From: DASQUK01 sp035697145
Lineage (GTDB): Bacteria; Actinomycetota; Acidimicrobiia; Acidimicrobiales; VFJN01
Reading direction: 5' to 3'
DNA: 64,000 nt
Assembly: GCA_035697145.1 (NCBI GenBank)
Contig: DASSDL010000080.1
Coordinates: forward strand, 1 to 64,000
The notes beneath the pieces were generated by a model. That model searched no databases. It was given only the letters and a program-made list of their open reading frames with translations, and was not told the DNA's origin. Numbering within the stretch: position 1 is the stretch's first letter; each line of letters starts with the position of its first letter. Positions 57,182 through 64,000 of this stretch are shown here, in pieces. The translations under genes and the position numbers were made by a program.

Positions 57182-57933
57182 CCGGTGGCACGATCGCGAC
57201 CGTGGCCATCATCGATGACCTGGAGGCCGAGCAGGAACGGCTCGAGGTGATCCTCGACGGGCTCGACGCGGCCGCCTGGCGATCGCCGTCGGCCGCCGCG
57301 GGTTGGAGCGTGGCCGACGTCGTCCTGCACCTGGCGCAGACCGAGGACGCGGTGGTCGTATCGGTCGCCGGCGGTGACGGCTTCGAACGGCTGCGGGCGG
57401 GGTCGACGGGCGTCGACGACGCCGCGGAGCGGATGGTCCAGGCCGAGCGCGCCGAACCTGCGGTCGTGCTCCAGCGCTGGAAGGCGGGTCGCCGGGCGGC
57501 GCTGGCAGCGCTGCGCGCGGCCGATCCGCAGCAACCGATCCCGTGGGTGGCGACGCGCCTGAAGCCCGCCACGCTGGCAACGACACGCCTGGCCGAGCAC
57601 TGGGCGCACGGGCTCGACATCACCGGCCCACTCGAGGTGTCGTTTCCCGACACCGAGCGGCTGCGCCACATCGCCTGGCTGGCGCACGGCACGCTGCCCT
57701 ACGCCTTTGCGCTCGCCGGCCAGGAGGCCCACCCCGTGTATTGCGAACTGACCGGGCCGTCGGGCGAGACATGGCGCTACGGCCCGACGGGCGCCGACTC
57801 GACGATCACGGGCTCGGCCAGTGCGTTCTGCCGGGTCGGGGCGCAACGGCTGGCGCCCCAGGATTCGGGCCTCGTCGCCACGGGGCCCAACGGTGAGGCC
57901 GCGCTGCGGGTCCTGCGCACCTACGCCGGTTGA
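57178..57933 (+). CDS. TIGR03084-type metal-binding protein (DinB/maleylpyruvate isomerase-like)
   Basis: A 251-residue protein overlapping the previous gene by four bases. The N-terminal half is a DinB-like four-helix bundle: IDDLEAEQERLEVILDGLD, the W-S-V-A-D-V-V-L-H-L block (a metal His), and TRLAEHWAHGLDITG, where H-W-x-H gives further metal ligands. The C-terminal ~90 residues (PVYCELTGPSGETWRYG; SASAFCRVGAQRL) form an SCP2-like domain. This matches the TIGR03084 family, related to mycothiol-dependent enzymes; its reaction is unknown. It closes the operon begun by the GNAT gene. Confidence 0.87.
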   Translation: MTGGTIATVAIIDDLEAEQERLEVILDGLDAAAWRSPSAAAGWSVADVVLHLAQTEDAVVVSVAGGDGFERLRAGSTGVDDAAERMVQAERAEPAVVLQRWKAGRRAALAALRAADPQQPIPWVATRLKPATLATTRLAEHWAHGLDITGPLEVSFPDTERLRHIAWLAHGTLPYAFALAGQEAHPVYCELTGPSGETWRYGPTGADSTITGSASAFCRVGAQRLAPQDSGLVATGPNGEAALRVLRTYAG

Positions 57934-57951
57934 CACCGACAGGCCAGGCGG

Positions 57952-58425
57952 TCAGAGGCTCAGTGGCTTGATCGGCGCGGCGATGAGCGCCGGGTCGGAG
58001 CGCCAGTCGACGCCGGGAACGTCGACGTAGAGCTCGATCTCGTTGCCGTCGGGGTCCGCGATATAGAGGCTGTGGGTGACCGTGTGGTCGCTGGCGCCCA
58101 GGACGGGCGTCCCGGTCTCCCGCAACCGGTCCAGCGCCTCCCGCAGCTCGTCGTCGGAGTCCCCGACCTTGAGCCCGAAGTGATAGAGGCCCACGCGGCG
58201 GCCTTCCGGCTGCGACGCTGCGTCCGGCCCGACCTCGATGAGCAGCAGCTCGTGATGCGTGCGGCCGGAGGGCGCCGAGAACGCCGCCACCGGGGCCCGG
58301 AGTGGGGAGGACCCGTCGGCGTCGGGCACGATCTGCCGCCAGCCCAGCACATCACGGTAGAAGTGGGCGGAGCGCTCCATGTCGCGCACGTACAGGACGA
58401 TGTGTCCGAGTTCCTTGATCTCCAT
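57952..58425 (-). CDS. VOC-family dioxygenase-like protein
   Basis: A 157-residue VOC protein. Module one: IKELGHIVLYVRDMERSAHF with the metal His in GHIVLYV; module two: GRRVGLYHFGLKVGDSDDEL (second His), with THSLYIADPDGNEIELYVDV giving the Glu ligand in IELY. All three metal ligands (His, His, Glu) are thus visible, as in extradiol dioxygenases and glyoxalases. Size fits a single-domain catechol 2,3-dioxygenase-like enzyme. It is convergent with the TIGR03084 gene and stands 30 bases after the aldehyde dehydrogenase fragment gene. Substrate unknown. Confidence 0.88.
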   Translation of the reverse strand: MEIKELGHIVLYVRDMERSAHFYRDVLGWRQIVPDADGSSPLRAPVAAFSAPSGRTHHELLLIEVGPDAASQPEGRRVGLYHFGLKVGDSDDELREALDRLRETGTPVLGASDHTVTHSLYIADPDGNEIELYVDVPGVDWRSDPALIAAPIKPLSL

Positions 58426-58455
58426 GAGAGCCGCTCCTGGTCGCGGGTGGAGCGC

Positions 58456-59352
58456 CTAGATCCCGACCGGGTGCCAGACGGTCTTGGTCTCGAGGAAGGC
58501 GAGCAGGCGGTCGAGGCCGGGGTCGGCGGTCCAGTCCGGCTCGGTGGAGTCGCCCGCGCCCGCTGGCGGTCGCACGACCCGCTTGAGGTTCTCGGCGGCC
58601 GCCGTCTCGAGCTCGGCCGCCAGCTCCGGGTCGCCGATGCCGGTCAGGTCGATGGCGTTGACGTCCATGTGCGAGGCAAGCCACGGGGCAATCTCGGCGG
58701 GGTGCCCGGTGAGGAGGTTGACGACGCCCCCGGGGAGGTCGGACGTGGCCAGCACCTCCGCCAGGGTGATCGCCGGAAGCGGCGCCGACTCCGACGCCAC
58801 GACCACGGCCGCGTTGCCGGTGACGATCACGGGCGCCACCACCGACACGAGGCCGAGCAGCGAAGAGCCGGCGGGCGCGACCAGCGCCACCACGCCGGTG
58901 GGCTCGGGAACCGAGAAGTCGAAGTAGGGCCCGGCCACGGGGTTGGACGAGCCTTGCACCTGGTGCACCTTGTCGCTCCAGCCCGCATACCAGACCCAGC
59001 GATCGATGGCCGCGTCGACCACGGCCCGGGCGTCGACCGGTGTCAGGCCCTCGCCGGCGCCAACCTCGTCGACGAACTGCGAGCGCCGGCCCTCGAGCAG
59101 CTCGGCCACCCGATAGAGCACCTGGCCCCGGTTGTAGGCGCTGGCGGCGGACCAGCCCGAGAACGCCTTGCGGGCCGCGACCACCGCGTCGCGGGCGTCC
59201 TTGCGCGACGCCAGCGCGGCGTTGGCGAGGAAGCGCCCCCCGTCGGCCGAACGGATCTCGTAGCTGCGACCCGACTCCGACCGGGGGAAGGCACCGCCGA
59301 TGTACAGCTTGTACGTCTTGCGGACTTCCAGTCGGCCGTTCCCGTCAGACAT
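58456..59352 (-). CDS. Non-catalytic half-length aldehyde dehydrogenase (ALDH16 C-terminal-like)
   Basis: A 298-residue protein from ATG 59352, overlapping the upstream ALDH gene by eight bases. It holds only the N-terminal cofactor-domain half of an ALDH: VRKTYKLYIGGAFPRSESG, AYNRGQVLYRVAELLEGR, VVALVAPAGSSLLGLVSVVA and LPGGVVNLLTGHPAEIAPW. It stops before the catalytic Cys. ALDH16 proteins are tandem ALDHs whose second domain is catalytically dead and about this length, so this gene together with the previous one looks like a split ALDH16. The dead half probably serves dimer contacts. Confidence 0.88.
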   Translation of the reverse strand: MSDGNGRLEVRKTYKLYIGGAFPRSESGRSYEIRSADGGRFLANAALASRKDARDAVVAARKAFSGWSAASAYNRGQVLYRVAELLEGRRSQFVDEVGAGEGLTPVDARAVVDAAIDRWVWYAGWSDKVHQVQGSSNPVAGPYFDFSVPEPTGVVALVAPAGSSLLGLVSVVAPVIVTGNAAVVVASESAPLPAITLAEVLATSDLPGGVVNLLTGHPAEIAPWLASHMDVNAIDLTGIGDPELAAELETAAAENLKRVVRPPAGAGDSTEPDWTADPGLDRLLAFLETKTVWHPVGI

Positions 59353-60781
59353 CGAGGTAGGCCCCCAGGCCGTGGCGGCCGCCCTCGCGCCCGTAGCCCG
59401 ATTCCTTGTAGCCGCCGAACGGGCTGGCGGGATCGAAGCGGTTGAACGTGTTGGCCCACACCACCCCTGCCCGCAGCTGGCGCGCCATCCACAGGATGCG
59501 GCTGCCCTTGTCGGTCCAGACGCCGGCCGAGAGCCCGTAGGGGGTGTTGTTGGCCTTCTCGACGGCCTCGATGGGGGTGCGGAAGGTGAGGACCGACAGC
59601 ACGGGGCCGAAGATCTCCTCGCGGGCGATGCGGTGCGACTGCGACACGCCCGTGAACACGGTGGGCGGGAACCAGAAGCCCCGCTCGGGCAGCTCACAGG
59701 GCGGCGACCAGCGCTCTGCGCCCTCGGTCTCTCCGACCTCGGACAGCATGCGGATCTTGTCGAGCTGCTCGGCGCTGTTGATGGCCCCGATGTCGGTGTT
59801 CTTGTCGAGCGGGTCGCCGAGGCGGAGGGTCGTGAGGCGGCGCTTGAGCCCCGCCAGCAGTTCGTCCGCCACCGACTCCTGCACCAGCAGCCGGCTGCCC
59901 GCACAGCAGACGTGGCCCTGGTTGAAGAAGATGCCGTTGACGATGCCCTCGACCGCCTGGTCGAGGGGGGCGTCGTCGAACACGACGTTGGCGGCCTTGC
60001 CGCCCAGCTCCAGGGTGACCTTCTTGCGGGTGCCGGCCACGGCGCGGGCGATCTGGCGCCCGACCTCGGTCGAGCCCGTGAACGCCACCTTGTCGACCCC
60101 GGGGTGCTCGACCAGCGCCCGGCCGGTCTCGCCAGCGCCGGTCACGATGTTGACGACGCCCGGCGGCAGGTCTGCCTGCTGGCAGATGTCGGCAAACGCC
60201 AGTGCGGTCAGGGGCGTCGTCTCGGCCGGCTTGAGCACCACCGTGTTGCCGCACGCCAAAGCCGGGGCGATCTTCCAGGCCAGCATCAGCAGGGGGAAGT
60301 TCCACGGGATCACCTGGGCGGCCACCCCGAGGGGCCGGGGACCGGGACCGAAGCCGGCGTAGTCGAGCTTGTCGGCCCAGCCGGCGTAGTAGAAGAAGTG
60401 GGCGGCCACCAGGGGAACGTCGACGTCGCGGCTCTCGCGGATGGGTTTGCCGTTGTCGATGGTCTCGAGCACCGCCAGCTCTCGGGACCGCTCCTGCACC
60501 AGGCGGGCCAATCGATAGAGGTACTTGCCGCGGTCGCGGCCGCTCAGTCGGGACCAGGCGCCGTCGTAGGCGGCTCGGGCGGCGTCGACCGCCCGGTCGA
60601 CGTCCTGGGGGCCGGCGGCCACGACCTCGGACAGCACCTCTTCTGTGGCCGGATTGACCGTCTTGAAACGGCTTCCGTCAATGGGGTCGACCATCTCGCC
60701 GCCGATGTACAGCCCGTACGACGGCTGGATGTCGACGATCGAGCGGGATTCTGGTGCGGGGGCGTACTCGAAGGTTGGCAT
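59345..60781 (-). CDS. Aldehyde dehydrogenase (ALDH16 N-terminal-like, catalytic)
   Basis: A 478-residue aldehyde dehydrogenase from ATG 60781. NAD-binding and active-site motifs: VIPWNFPLLMLAWKIAPALA, VLKPAETTPL, FTGSTEVGRQIA, the general base in VTLELGGKAAN, and the nucleophile in NQGHVCCAGSRL (Cys ~291). The C-terminus has FGPVLSVLTF and PFGGYKESGYGREGG. It oxidises an aldehyde to the acid with NAD(P). The adjoining deoC gene makes acetaldehyde, so acetaldehyde is the likely substrate. The next gene supplies an inactive second ALDH domain. Confidence 0.95.
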   Translation of the reverse strand: MPTFEYAPAPESRSIVDIQPSYGLYIGGEMVDPIDGSRFKTVNPATEEVLSEVVAAGPQDVDRAVDAARAAYDGAWSRLSGRDRGKYLYRLARLVQERSRELAVLETIDNGKPIRESRDVDVPLVAAHFFYYAGWADKLDYAGFGPGPRPLGVAAQVIPWNFPLLMLAWKIAPALACGNTVVLKPAETTPLTALAFADICQQADLPPGVVNIVTGAGETGRALVEHPGVDKVAFTGSTEVGRQIARAVAGTRKKVTLELGGKAANVVFDDAPLDQAVEGIVNGIFFNQGHVCCAGSRLLVQESVADELLAGLKRRLTTLRLGDPLDKNTDIGAINSAEQLDKIRMLSEVGETEGAERWSPPCELPERGFWFPPTVFTGVSQSHRIAREEIFGPVLSVLTFRTPIEAVEKANNTPYGLSAGVWTDKGSRILWMARQLRAGVVWANTFNRFDPASPFGGYKESGYGREGGRHGLGAYLDV

Positions 60782-60794
60782 GGTCGTTGCCCGG

Positions 60795-61745
60795 TCAGTC
60801 GAGGGTGAAGTAGTCAGGGCCGGCGTAGCGGCCGGTGGTGAGCTTCTGGCGTTGCATGAGGAGGTCGTTGAGCAGGCTGGACGCACCGAAGCGGAACCAG
60901 TCGGGGCTGAGCCAGTCGTCGCCCGCCACCTCGTTGACCACGACCAGGTAGCGCACGGCATCCTTGGCGGCCCGGATCCCGCCGGCAGCCTTGACCCCGA
61001 CCTGCCGCCCGGCCTGGTCGCGGTAGTCGCGCACCGCCTCGAGCATCACCAACGTCACCGGGAGCGTGGCGGCGGGTGAGATCTTGCCGGTCGAGGTCTT
61101 GATGAAGTCGCCGCCCGCCAGCATGGCCAGCCACGACGCCCGGCGGACGTTGTCGTAGGTGGCCAGCTCGCCCGTCTCCAGGATCACCTTGAGGTGAGCG
61201 TCACCGCTGGCCTGCTTGGTGGCGACGATCTCGTCGTACACGTCGAGGTAGCGCCCGGCGAGGAACGCGCCCCGGTCGATGACCATGTCGATCTCGTCGG
61301 CGCCGGCGGCGACGGCGGCCTTCGTGTCGGCGAGCTTCACGTCGAGCGGGGCGCGGCCGGAGGGAAACGCGGTGGCGACGGCGGCGATGTGGATGCTCGA
61401 TCCCGCGAGCGCCTCGACCGCCGTCGGCACGAGGTCGCCGTAGACACAGATGGCGGCCACCGGCGGGCACGAGGGGTCGGTGGGGTCGGGCCGGCGTCCC
61501 TTGGCGCACAGGGCCCGGACCTTGCCGGGTGTGTCCTGGCCCTCGAGCGTGGTGAGATCCACCATCCGGATCGCCAGGTCCAGGGCGAAGGCCTTGGCCG
61601 TGGTCTTGATGGAGCGCGTGGCGAGCGTGGCCGCCCGCGCCTCGACGCCGACCTGGTCGACACCCGGCAGCCCATGGAGGAAGCGCCGCAGCGTGTCGTT
61701 GCTGGCGGTGACGTCGGCGAGGCCCGCAGGAACGGTGACGGTCAC
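60795..61745 (-). CDS. deoC: Deoxyribose-phosphate aldolase
   Basis: A 316-residue class I aldolase from GTG 61745 that splits 2-deoxyribose-5-phosphate to glyceraldehyde-3-phosphate and acetaldehyde. Key residues: the Schiff-base Lys in GGDFIKTSTGKIS, the second Lys in VGVKAAGGIRAAKDA, and EIDMVIDRGAFL with the acidic pair. AICVYGDLVPTAVEAL opens the barrel. At ~316 residues it is the long form (the E. coli enzyme is 259), with an N-terminal extension of helices. It is 13 bases before the ALDH gene: deoC then ALDH route deoxyribose carbon to acetate. Confidence 0.95.
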   Translation of the reverse strand: MTVTVPAGLADVTASNDTLRRFLHGLPGVDQVGVEARAATLATRSIKTTAKAFALDLAIRMVDLTTLEGQDTPGKVRALCAKGRRPDPTDPSCPPVAAICVYGDLVPTAVEALAGSSIHIAAVATAFPSGRAPLDVKLADTKAAVAAGADEIDMVIDRGAFLAGRYLDVYDEIVATKQASGDAHLKVILETGELATYDNVRRASWLAMLAGGDFIKTSTGKISPAATLPVTLVMLEAVRDYRDQAGRQVGVKAAGGIRAAKDAVRYLVVVNEVAGDDWLSPDWFRFGASSLLNDLLMQRQKLTTGRYAGPDYFTLD

Positions 61746-62026
61746 GAGGAGACCTCGTGACCGGACGACCGCGCGACCGCCAGGGAGCCGGGCGGCGATG
61801 GGGTGCGGGGGCGCAGCCCCCGGGGAGACACGGTCACCCGTTCAGACACGGTCACCCGTTCAGGCTACTGCCAGGTGCCCGGAGCGTCGCCTGGGGCTCG
61901 GTGCACGAGTCGGCGCGTCCGGGGCCGCGTCCGCTGAAGGGGGCGCACGTGGGCGGGGCGCGTGGTCCGGTTCGGGGGATTCGGGATCCGCCTCGCCGGG
62001 TCTTGGCCCAATCCGATCCAACGGAC
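61746..62026. repeat. Divergent gap with a hairpin and an 18-bp tandem repeat
   Basis: CGGGGGC-GCA-GCCCCCG (61806-61822) is a 7-bp hairpin. Five bases later GACACGGTCACCCGTTCA occurs twice in perfect tandem (61827-61844, 61845-61862). The gap separates divergent genes, so a terminator would be unexpected; the repeat may be a regulatory site or a mobile-repeat footprint. No gene is seen in the rest. Confidence 0.55.
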
Positions 62027-62055
62027 TTGTACTCGTACACATGTTCGAGTATTGT
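62027..62055 (+). promoter_or_regulatory. Leaderless promoter with LexA/SOS-type box before the HNH gene
   Basis: TTGTAC (-35, 62027-62032), a 17-base spacer, TATTGT (-10, 62050-62055), then six bases to the ATG at 62062. The spacer is filled by TCGTACACATGTTCGA (62033-62048), one mismatch from the actinobacterial LexA consensus TCGAACA-N2-TGTTCGA. Bound LexA would lie exactly between -35 and -10. Confidence 0.75.
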
Positions 62056-62061
62056 AGTCAT

Positions 62062-63372
62062 ATGTCGTTGACTGAGGCTGCCGAGAAGAGCACGAGCGGT
62101 GTCGGCTCGTTGGAGCGGCGGGTGGCGGAGACGGTGGGCTTGTTGAACGTGGTCACGGCCGAGTTGGTGGGCCTGATCGGTGAGGCGTTGCGGACCGGTG
62201 GATGGGCGGGGTTCGGTATCCGCTCACCGGAGCATTGGGTGGTGTGGCGTTGTGGCGTGTCACCGGCCCGGGCCCGGCGCCTGGTAGGGCTGGCGCGGGC
62301 GCTCGAGGGGTTGCCCCAGAGCGCGGGGTTGTTCGAGGCGGGGTCGTTGAGCGAGGACCAGGCGGCGGTGATCGTCCGGCACACCGACGCCGATCACGAC
62401 CGTCAGGTGGCCGAGCTGGCACCGTCGTTGACGGTGCCGCAGCTGGGCCGGGTGCTGCCCAGCCTGCCCCGGGCCGAGCCCGACCGGCCGTCCGATCACG
62501 CGTCCGACGACGACCATGGTGACAGCTCGCCCGCCGCGCCCGAAGCCCAGAGCCGGCGAGCGGTGCGCTTCGCCTATGGCGACGATGGCATGTGGTGGTG
62601 CTCGGTGCGGTTGCGTTCCGATGAGGGGGCGCTGGTGCAAAAGGCGTTGGAGGTGGGCCGCGACCGAGAGTTCCGGGTGCGGCACCCCAACCGTCGCGAC
62701 GGCGACGCGGGTGACCCCGGCGACGTGTCCTGGGCCGACGGGTTGTTGCGCCTGGCACGGGTGGGTCTCGACGCCCTCGACAACACCACCGCGGCGGGAC
62801 GGCCGCCGGGCGAACGCACGCAGGTGATCCTGCATCTCGACGCCGACAGGCAGGCGCCGCCCCGCCTGCATCTGGGCCCGGTGCTGCCGACGGCGGTCGC
62901 CGACTACCTGTCCTGCGATGCCACGGTGCGGTACCTGCTGTTGCGGCACGGCCAGCCGCTGGCCATGGGCCGCCGCGAACGCACCGTCGGGCCTCGCTTG
63001 CGGGCCGTGATCGAACACCGCGACGGCGGCTGCCGGGTCCGGGGCTGCGACCAGGCCCGCTGGCTGCACATCCACCACCTGGTGCATTGGAGCCACGGTG
63101 GCCGGACCGACCCGCACAACCTGCTGGCCCTGTGTGCGCCGCACCACCGCATGGTGCATCGCGGGCTACTCACCATCGACGGCGACCCCGCCGATCCCGC
63201 CGGGCTGACTTTCACGGACCACCGGGGCCGCCGCCTCGAACCCGCCCCACCACAACCACCAACCACCGACACCCCGACCACGGAAGCCGCCCGTCGCCAG
63301 GGCCTCCCACCACCCGACTGGCAACACCCATCCGGCGAACGCCTGGACCACCGCTGGATCAGTTGGAACTAG
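62062..63372 (+). CDS. DUF222 (13E12-type) HNH endonuclease-like protein
   Basis: A 436-residue protein from ATG 62062 (an in-frame ATG at 62041 would lie within the promoter). Residues ~10-230 are DUF222, helical: LERRVAETVGLLNVVTAELV and SPARARRLVGLARALEGLPQ. The HNH nuclease domain follows near 320-370: RDGGCRVRGCDQARWLHIHH, HLVHWSHGGRTDPHNLLALC and PHHRMVH, with two Cys pairs for a structural zinc and the H-H...N...H active site. The family is multicopy in actinobacteria; several M. tuberculosis members are LexA-controlled. Its exact DNA target is unknown. Confidence 0.92.
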   Translation: MSLTEAAEKSTSGVGSLERRVAETVGLLNVVTAELVGLIGEALRTGGWAGFGIRSPEHWVVWRCGVSPARARRLVGLARALEGLPQSAGLFEAGSLSEDQAAVIVRHTDADHDRQVAELAPSLTVPQLGRVLPSLPRAEPDRPSDHASDDDHGDSSPAAPEAQSRRAVRFAYGDDGMWWCSVRLRSDEGALVQKALEVGRDREFRVRHPNRRDGDAGDPGDVSWADGLLRLARVGLDALDNTTAAGRPPGERTQVILHLDADRQAPPRLHLGPVLPTAVADYLSCDATVRYLLLRHGQPLAMGRRERTVGPRLRAVIEHRDGGCRVRGCDQARWLHIHHLVHWSHGGRTDPHNLLALCAPHHRMVHRGLLTIDGDPADPAGLTFTDHRGRRLEPAPPQPPTTDTPTTEAARRQGLPPPDWQHPSGERLDHRWISWN

Positions 63373-63444
63373 CGGCGAATGCGACCTCACGCACAGCGCT
63401 CCGCCTGACTCGTTCGGCCAGGCCGAGTAGGGCACGCGTGCCGG

Positions 63445-64000
63445 CTACAGCGCCTCGGCCCGGAGGGCGGAGAAGCCGGGCTTGATCGTGCCCTCGATGA
63501 TCCGCAGCCGCTGGTCGAAGGGCCAGAACGACGACTTCATCGCGTTGATGGTGAGCCACTGGAGCTCGTCCCAGCCGTAGCCGAACGCCTCGACCAGCTT
63601 GTACAGCTCGTCGCTGAGCGTGATGTCGGACATCAGCCGGTTGTCGGTGTTGACCGTCACCCGGAAGCGCAACGCGGTCAGCAGCCCGATGGGGTGCTCG
63701 CCGATCGACGGGGCCACGCCGGTGTGGACGTTGGACGTGGGGCACATCTCCAGCGGCACCCGCCGGTCCCGCACGAAGGCCGCCAGCCGGCCCAGCGTGG
63801 CCCGGCCTTCGTCGTCGACGGCGATGTCGTCGACGATCCGGACGCCGTGCCCAAGCCGCTCGGCACTGCAGAGCTGCAGCGCCTCCCAGATCGACGGCAG
63901 GCCGAACGCCTCGCCCGCGTGGATGGTGATGTGGCTGTTGGCCTTGGCGATCTCCTGGAAGGCGGCGAGGTGGCGTGTGGGTGGGTTGCCGGCCTCGCTC
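63445..64000 (-). CDS. add: Adenosine deaminase, C-terminal part
   Basis: The last 185 residues of an adenosine deaminase; the gene continues beyond 64000. Visible are HITIHAGEAFGLPSIWEAL (zinc His and catalytic Glu region), ERLGHGVRIVDDIA, the motif LEMCPTSNVHTG and NTDNRLMSDITLSDEL, where the catalytic Asp pair normally lies (here T-D-N replaces the usual D-D-P). The enzyme deaminates adenosine and deoxyadenosine to inosine compounds. With deoC nearby it fits nucleoside salvage or catabolism. No ribosome-binding information is available because the start is missing. Confidence 0.92.
   Translation of the reverse strand, partial: SEAGNPPTRHLAAFQEIAKANSHITIHAGEAFGLPSIWEALQLCSAERLGHGVRIVDDIAVDDEGRATLGRLAAFVRDRRVPLEMCPTSNVHTGVAPSIGEHPIGLLTALRFRVTVNTDNRLMSDITLSDELYKLVEAFGYGWDELQWLTINAMKSSFWPFDQRLRIIEGTIKPGFSALRAEAL

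Noticed and set aside
61806..61862. Short CRISPR-like array
   Set aside because: The two repeats are adjacent with no spacer and only two copies.
61450..62061. Longer N-terminus for the HNH protein
   Set aside because: The upstream frame lies across deoC (antisense) and across the -35/-10 and SOS-type box; ATG 62062 fits the promoter and the DUF222 start.

Overview
The window is very GC-rich, gene-dense DNA with heavy use of GTG starts and 1-4 base stop/start overlaps. It carries several actinobacterial markers: an Lsr2-type nucleoid protein, a QcrCAB + CtaCDE respiratory block, F420-type LLM oxidoreductases, a HelZ-like SNF2 helicase, an Rv2578c-type radical SAM protein with an intein, and a DUF222 (13E12-type) HNH protein. 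It is most likely a chromosomal segment of an actinobacterium, perhaps of the Acidimicrobiia; the class is inference. I saw no tRNA, rRNA, CRISPR array, insertion sequence or prophage.

Layout. 1-4 kb: the edge of a ROK-family gene, then a leftward run of small genes (YceI, a truncated STAS domain, UBP zinc finger, DUF5996, a hexapeptide-repeat fragment, DUF2231, a membrane protein). 4.3-7.9 kb: thiolase, long-chain acyl-CoA ligase and a small conserved protein. 8-10.6 kb: a large LuxR-type ATPase regulator broken by an internal deletion. 10.7-13 kb: LLM oxidoreductase, Lsr2, methyltransferase. 13-14.6 kb: CPA1 antiporter. 14.9-23.1 kb: a continuous aerobic respiratory operon (caa3-type oxidase subunits II, I, III, a membrane protein, CtaG, then diheme cytochrome c, Rieske protein and cytochrome b), followed by two unknown genes and an M48 protease. 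26-33.5 kb: two SDR-like proteins, a GT-C-like membrane protein, an SLT transglycosylase and a DUF4331 cluster with a small Tat-signal protein. 33.6-40.3 kb: AraC and VOC proteins, a two-component system divergent from an MMPL transporter, DUF1918, and a MarR-GNAT fusion. 40.3-45.4 kb: a leftward run of DUF899, winged-helix, SCO6745-type, zinc-type dehydrogenase and LLM oxidoreductase genes. 45.6-51 kb: HelZ-like helicase, a 91-aa protein, and a DUF35/thiolase pair. 51-64 kb: intein-containing radical SAM protein, ArsR/MFS pair, TetR divergent from a four-gene operon, VOC, a split ALDH16-like aldehyde dehydrogenase pair with deoC, the HNH protein, and a partial adenosine deaminase.

The genes suggest an aerobic heterotroph with fatty-acid or lipid oxidation (two thiolases, acyl-CoA ligase) and deoxynucleoside catabolism (deoC, aldehyde dehydrogenase, adenosine deaminase). 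The most notable regulatory signals are short inverted repeats placed in or beside predicted promoters whose start codon lies 6-8 bases after the -10 element, implying leaderless mRNAs. Two of these, before the radical SAM gene and the HNH gene, share a CGTAC-N4-GTTCG motif in the promoter spacer and look like LexA/SOS boxes. All calls come from reading the sequence; no database search was run.
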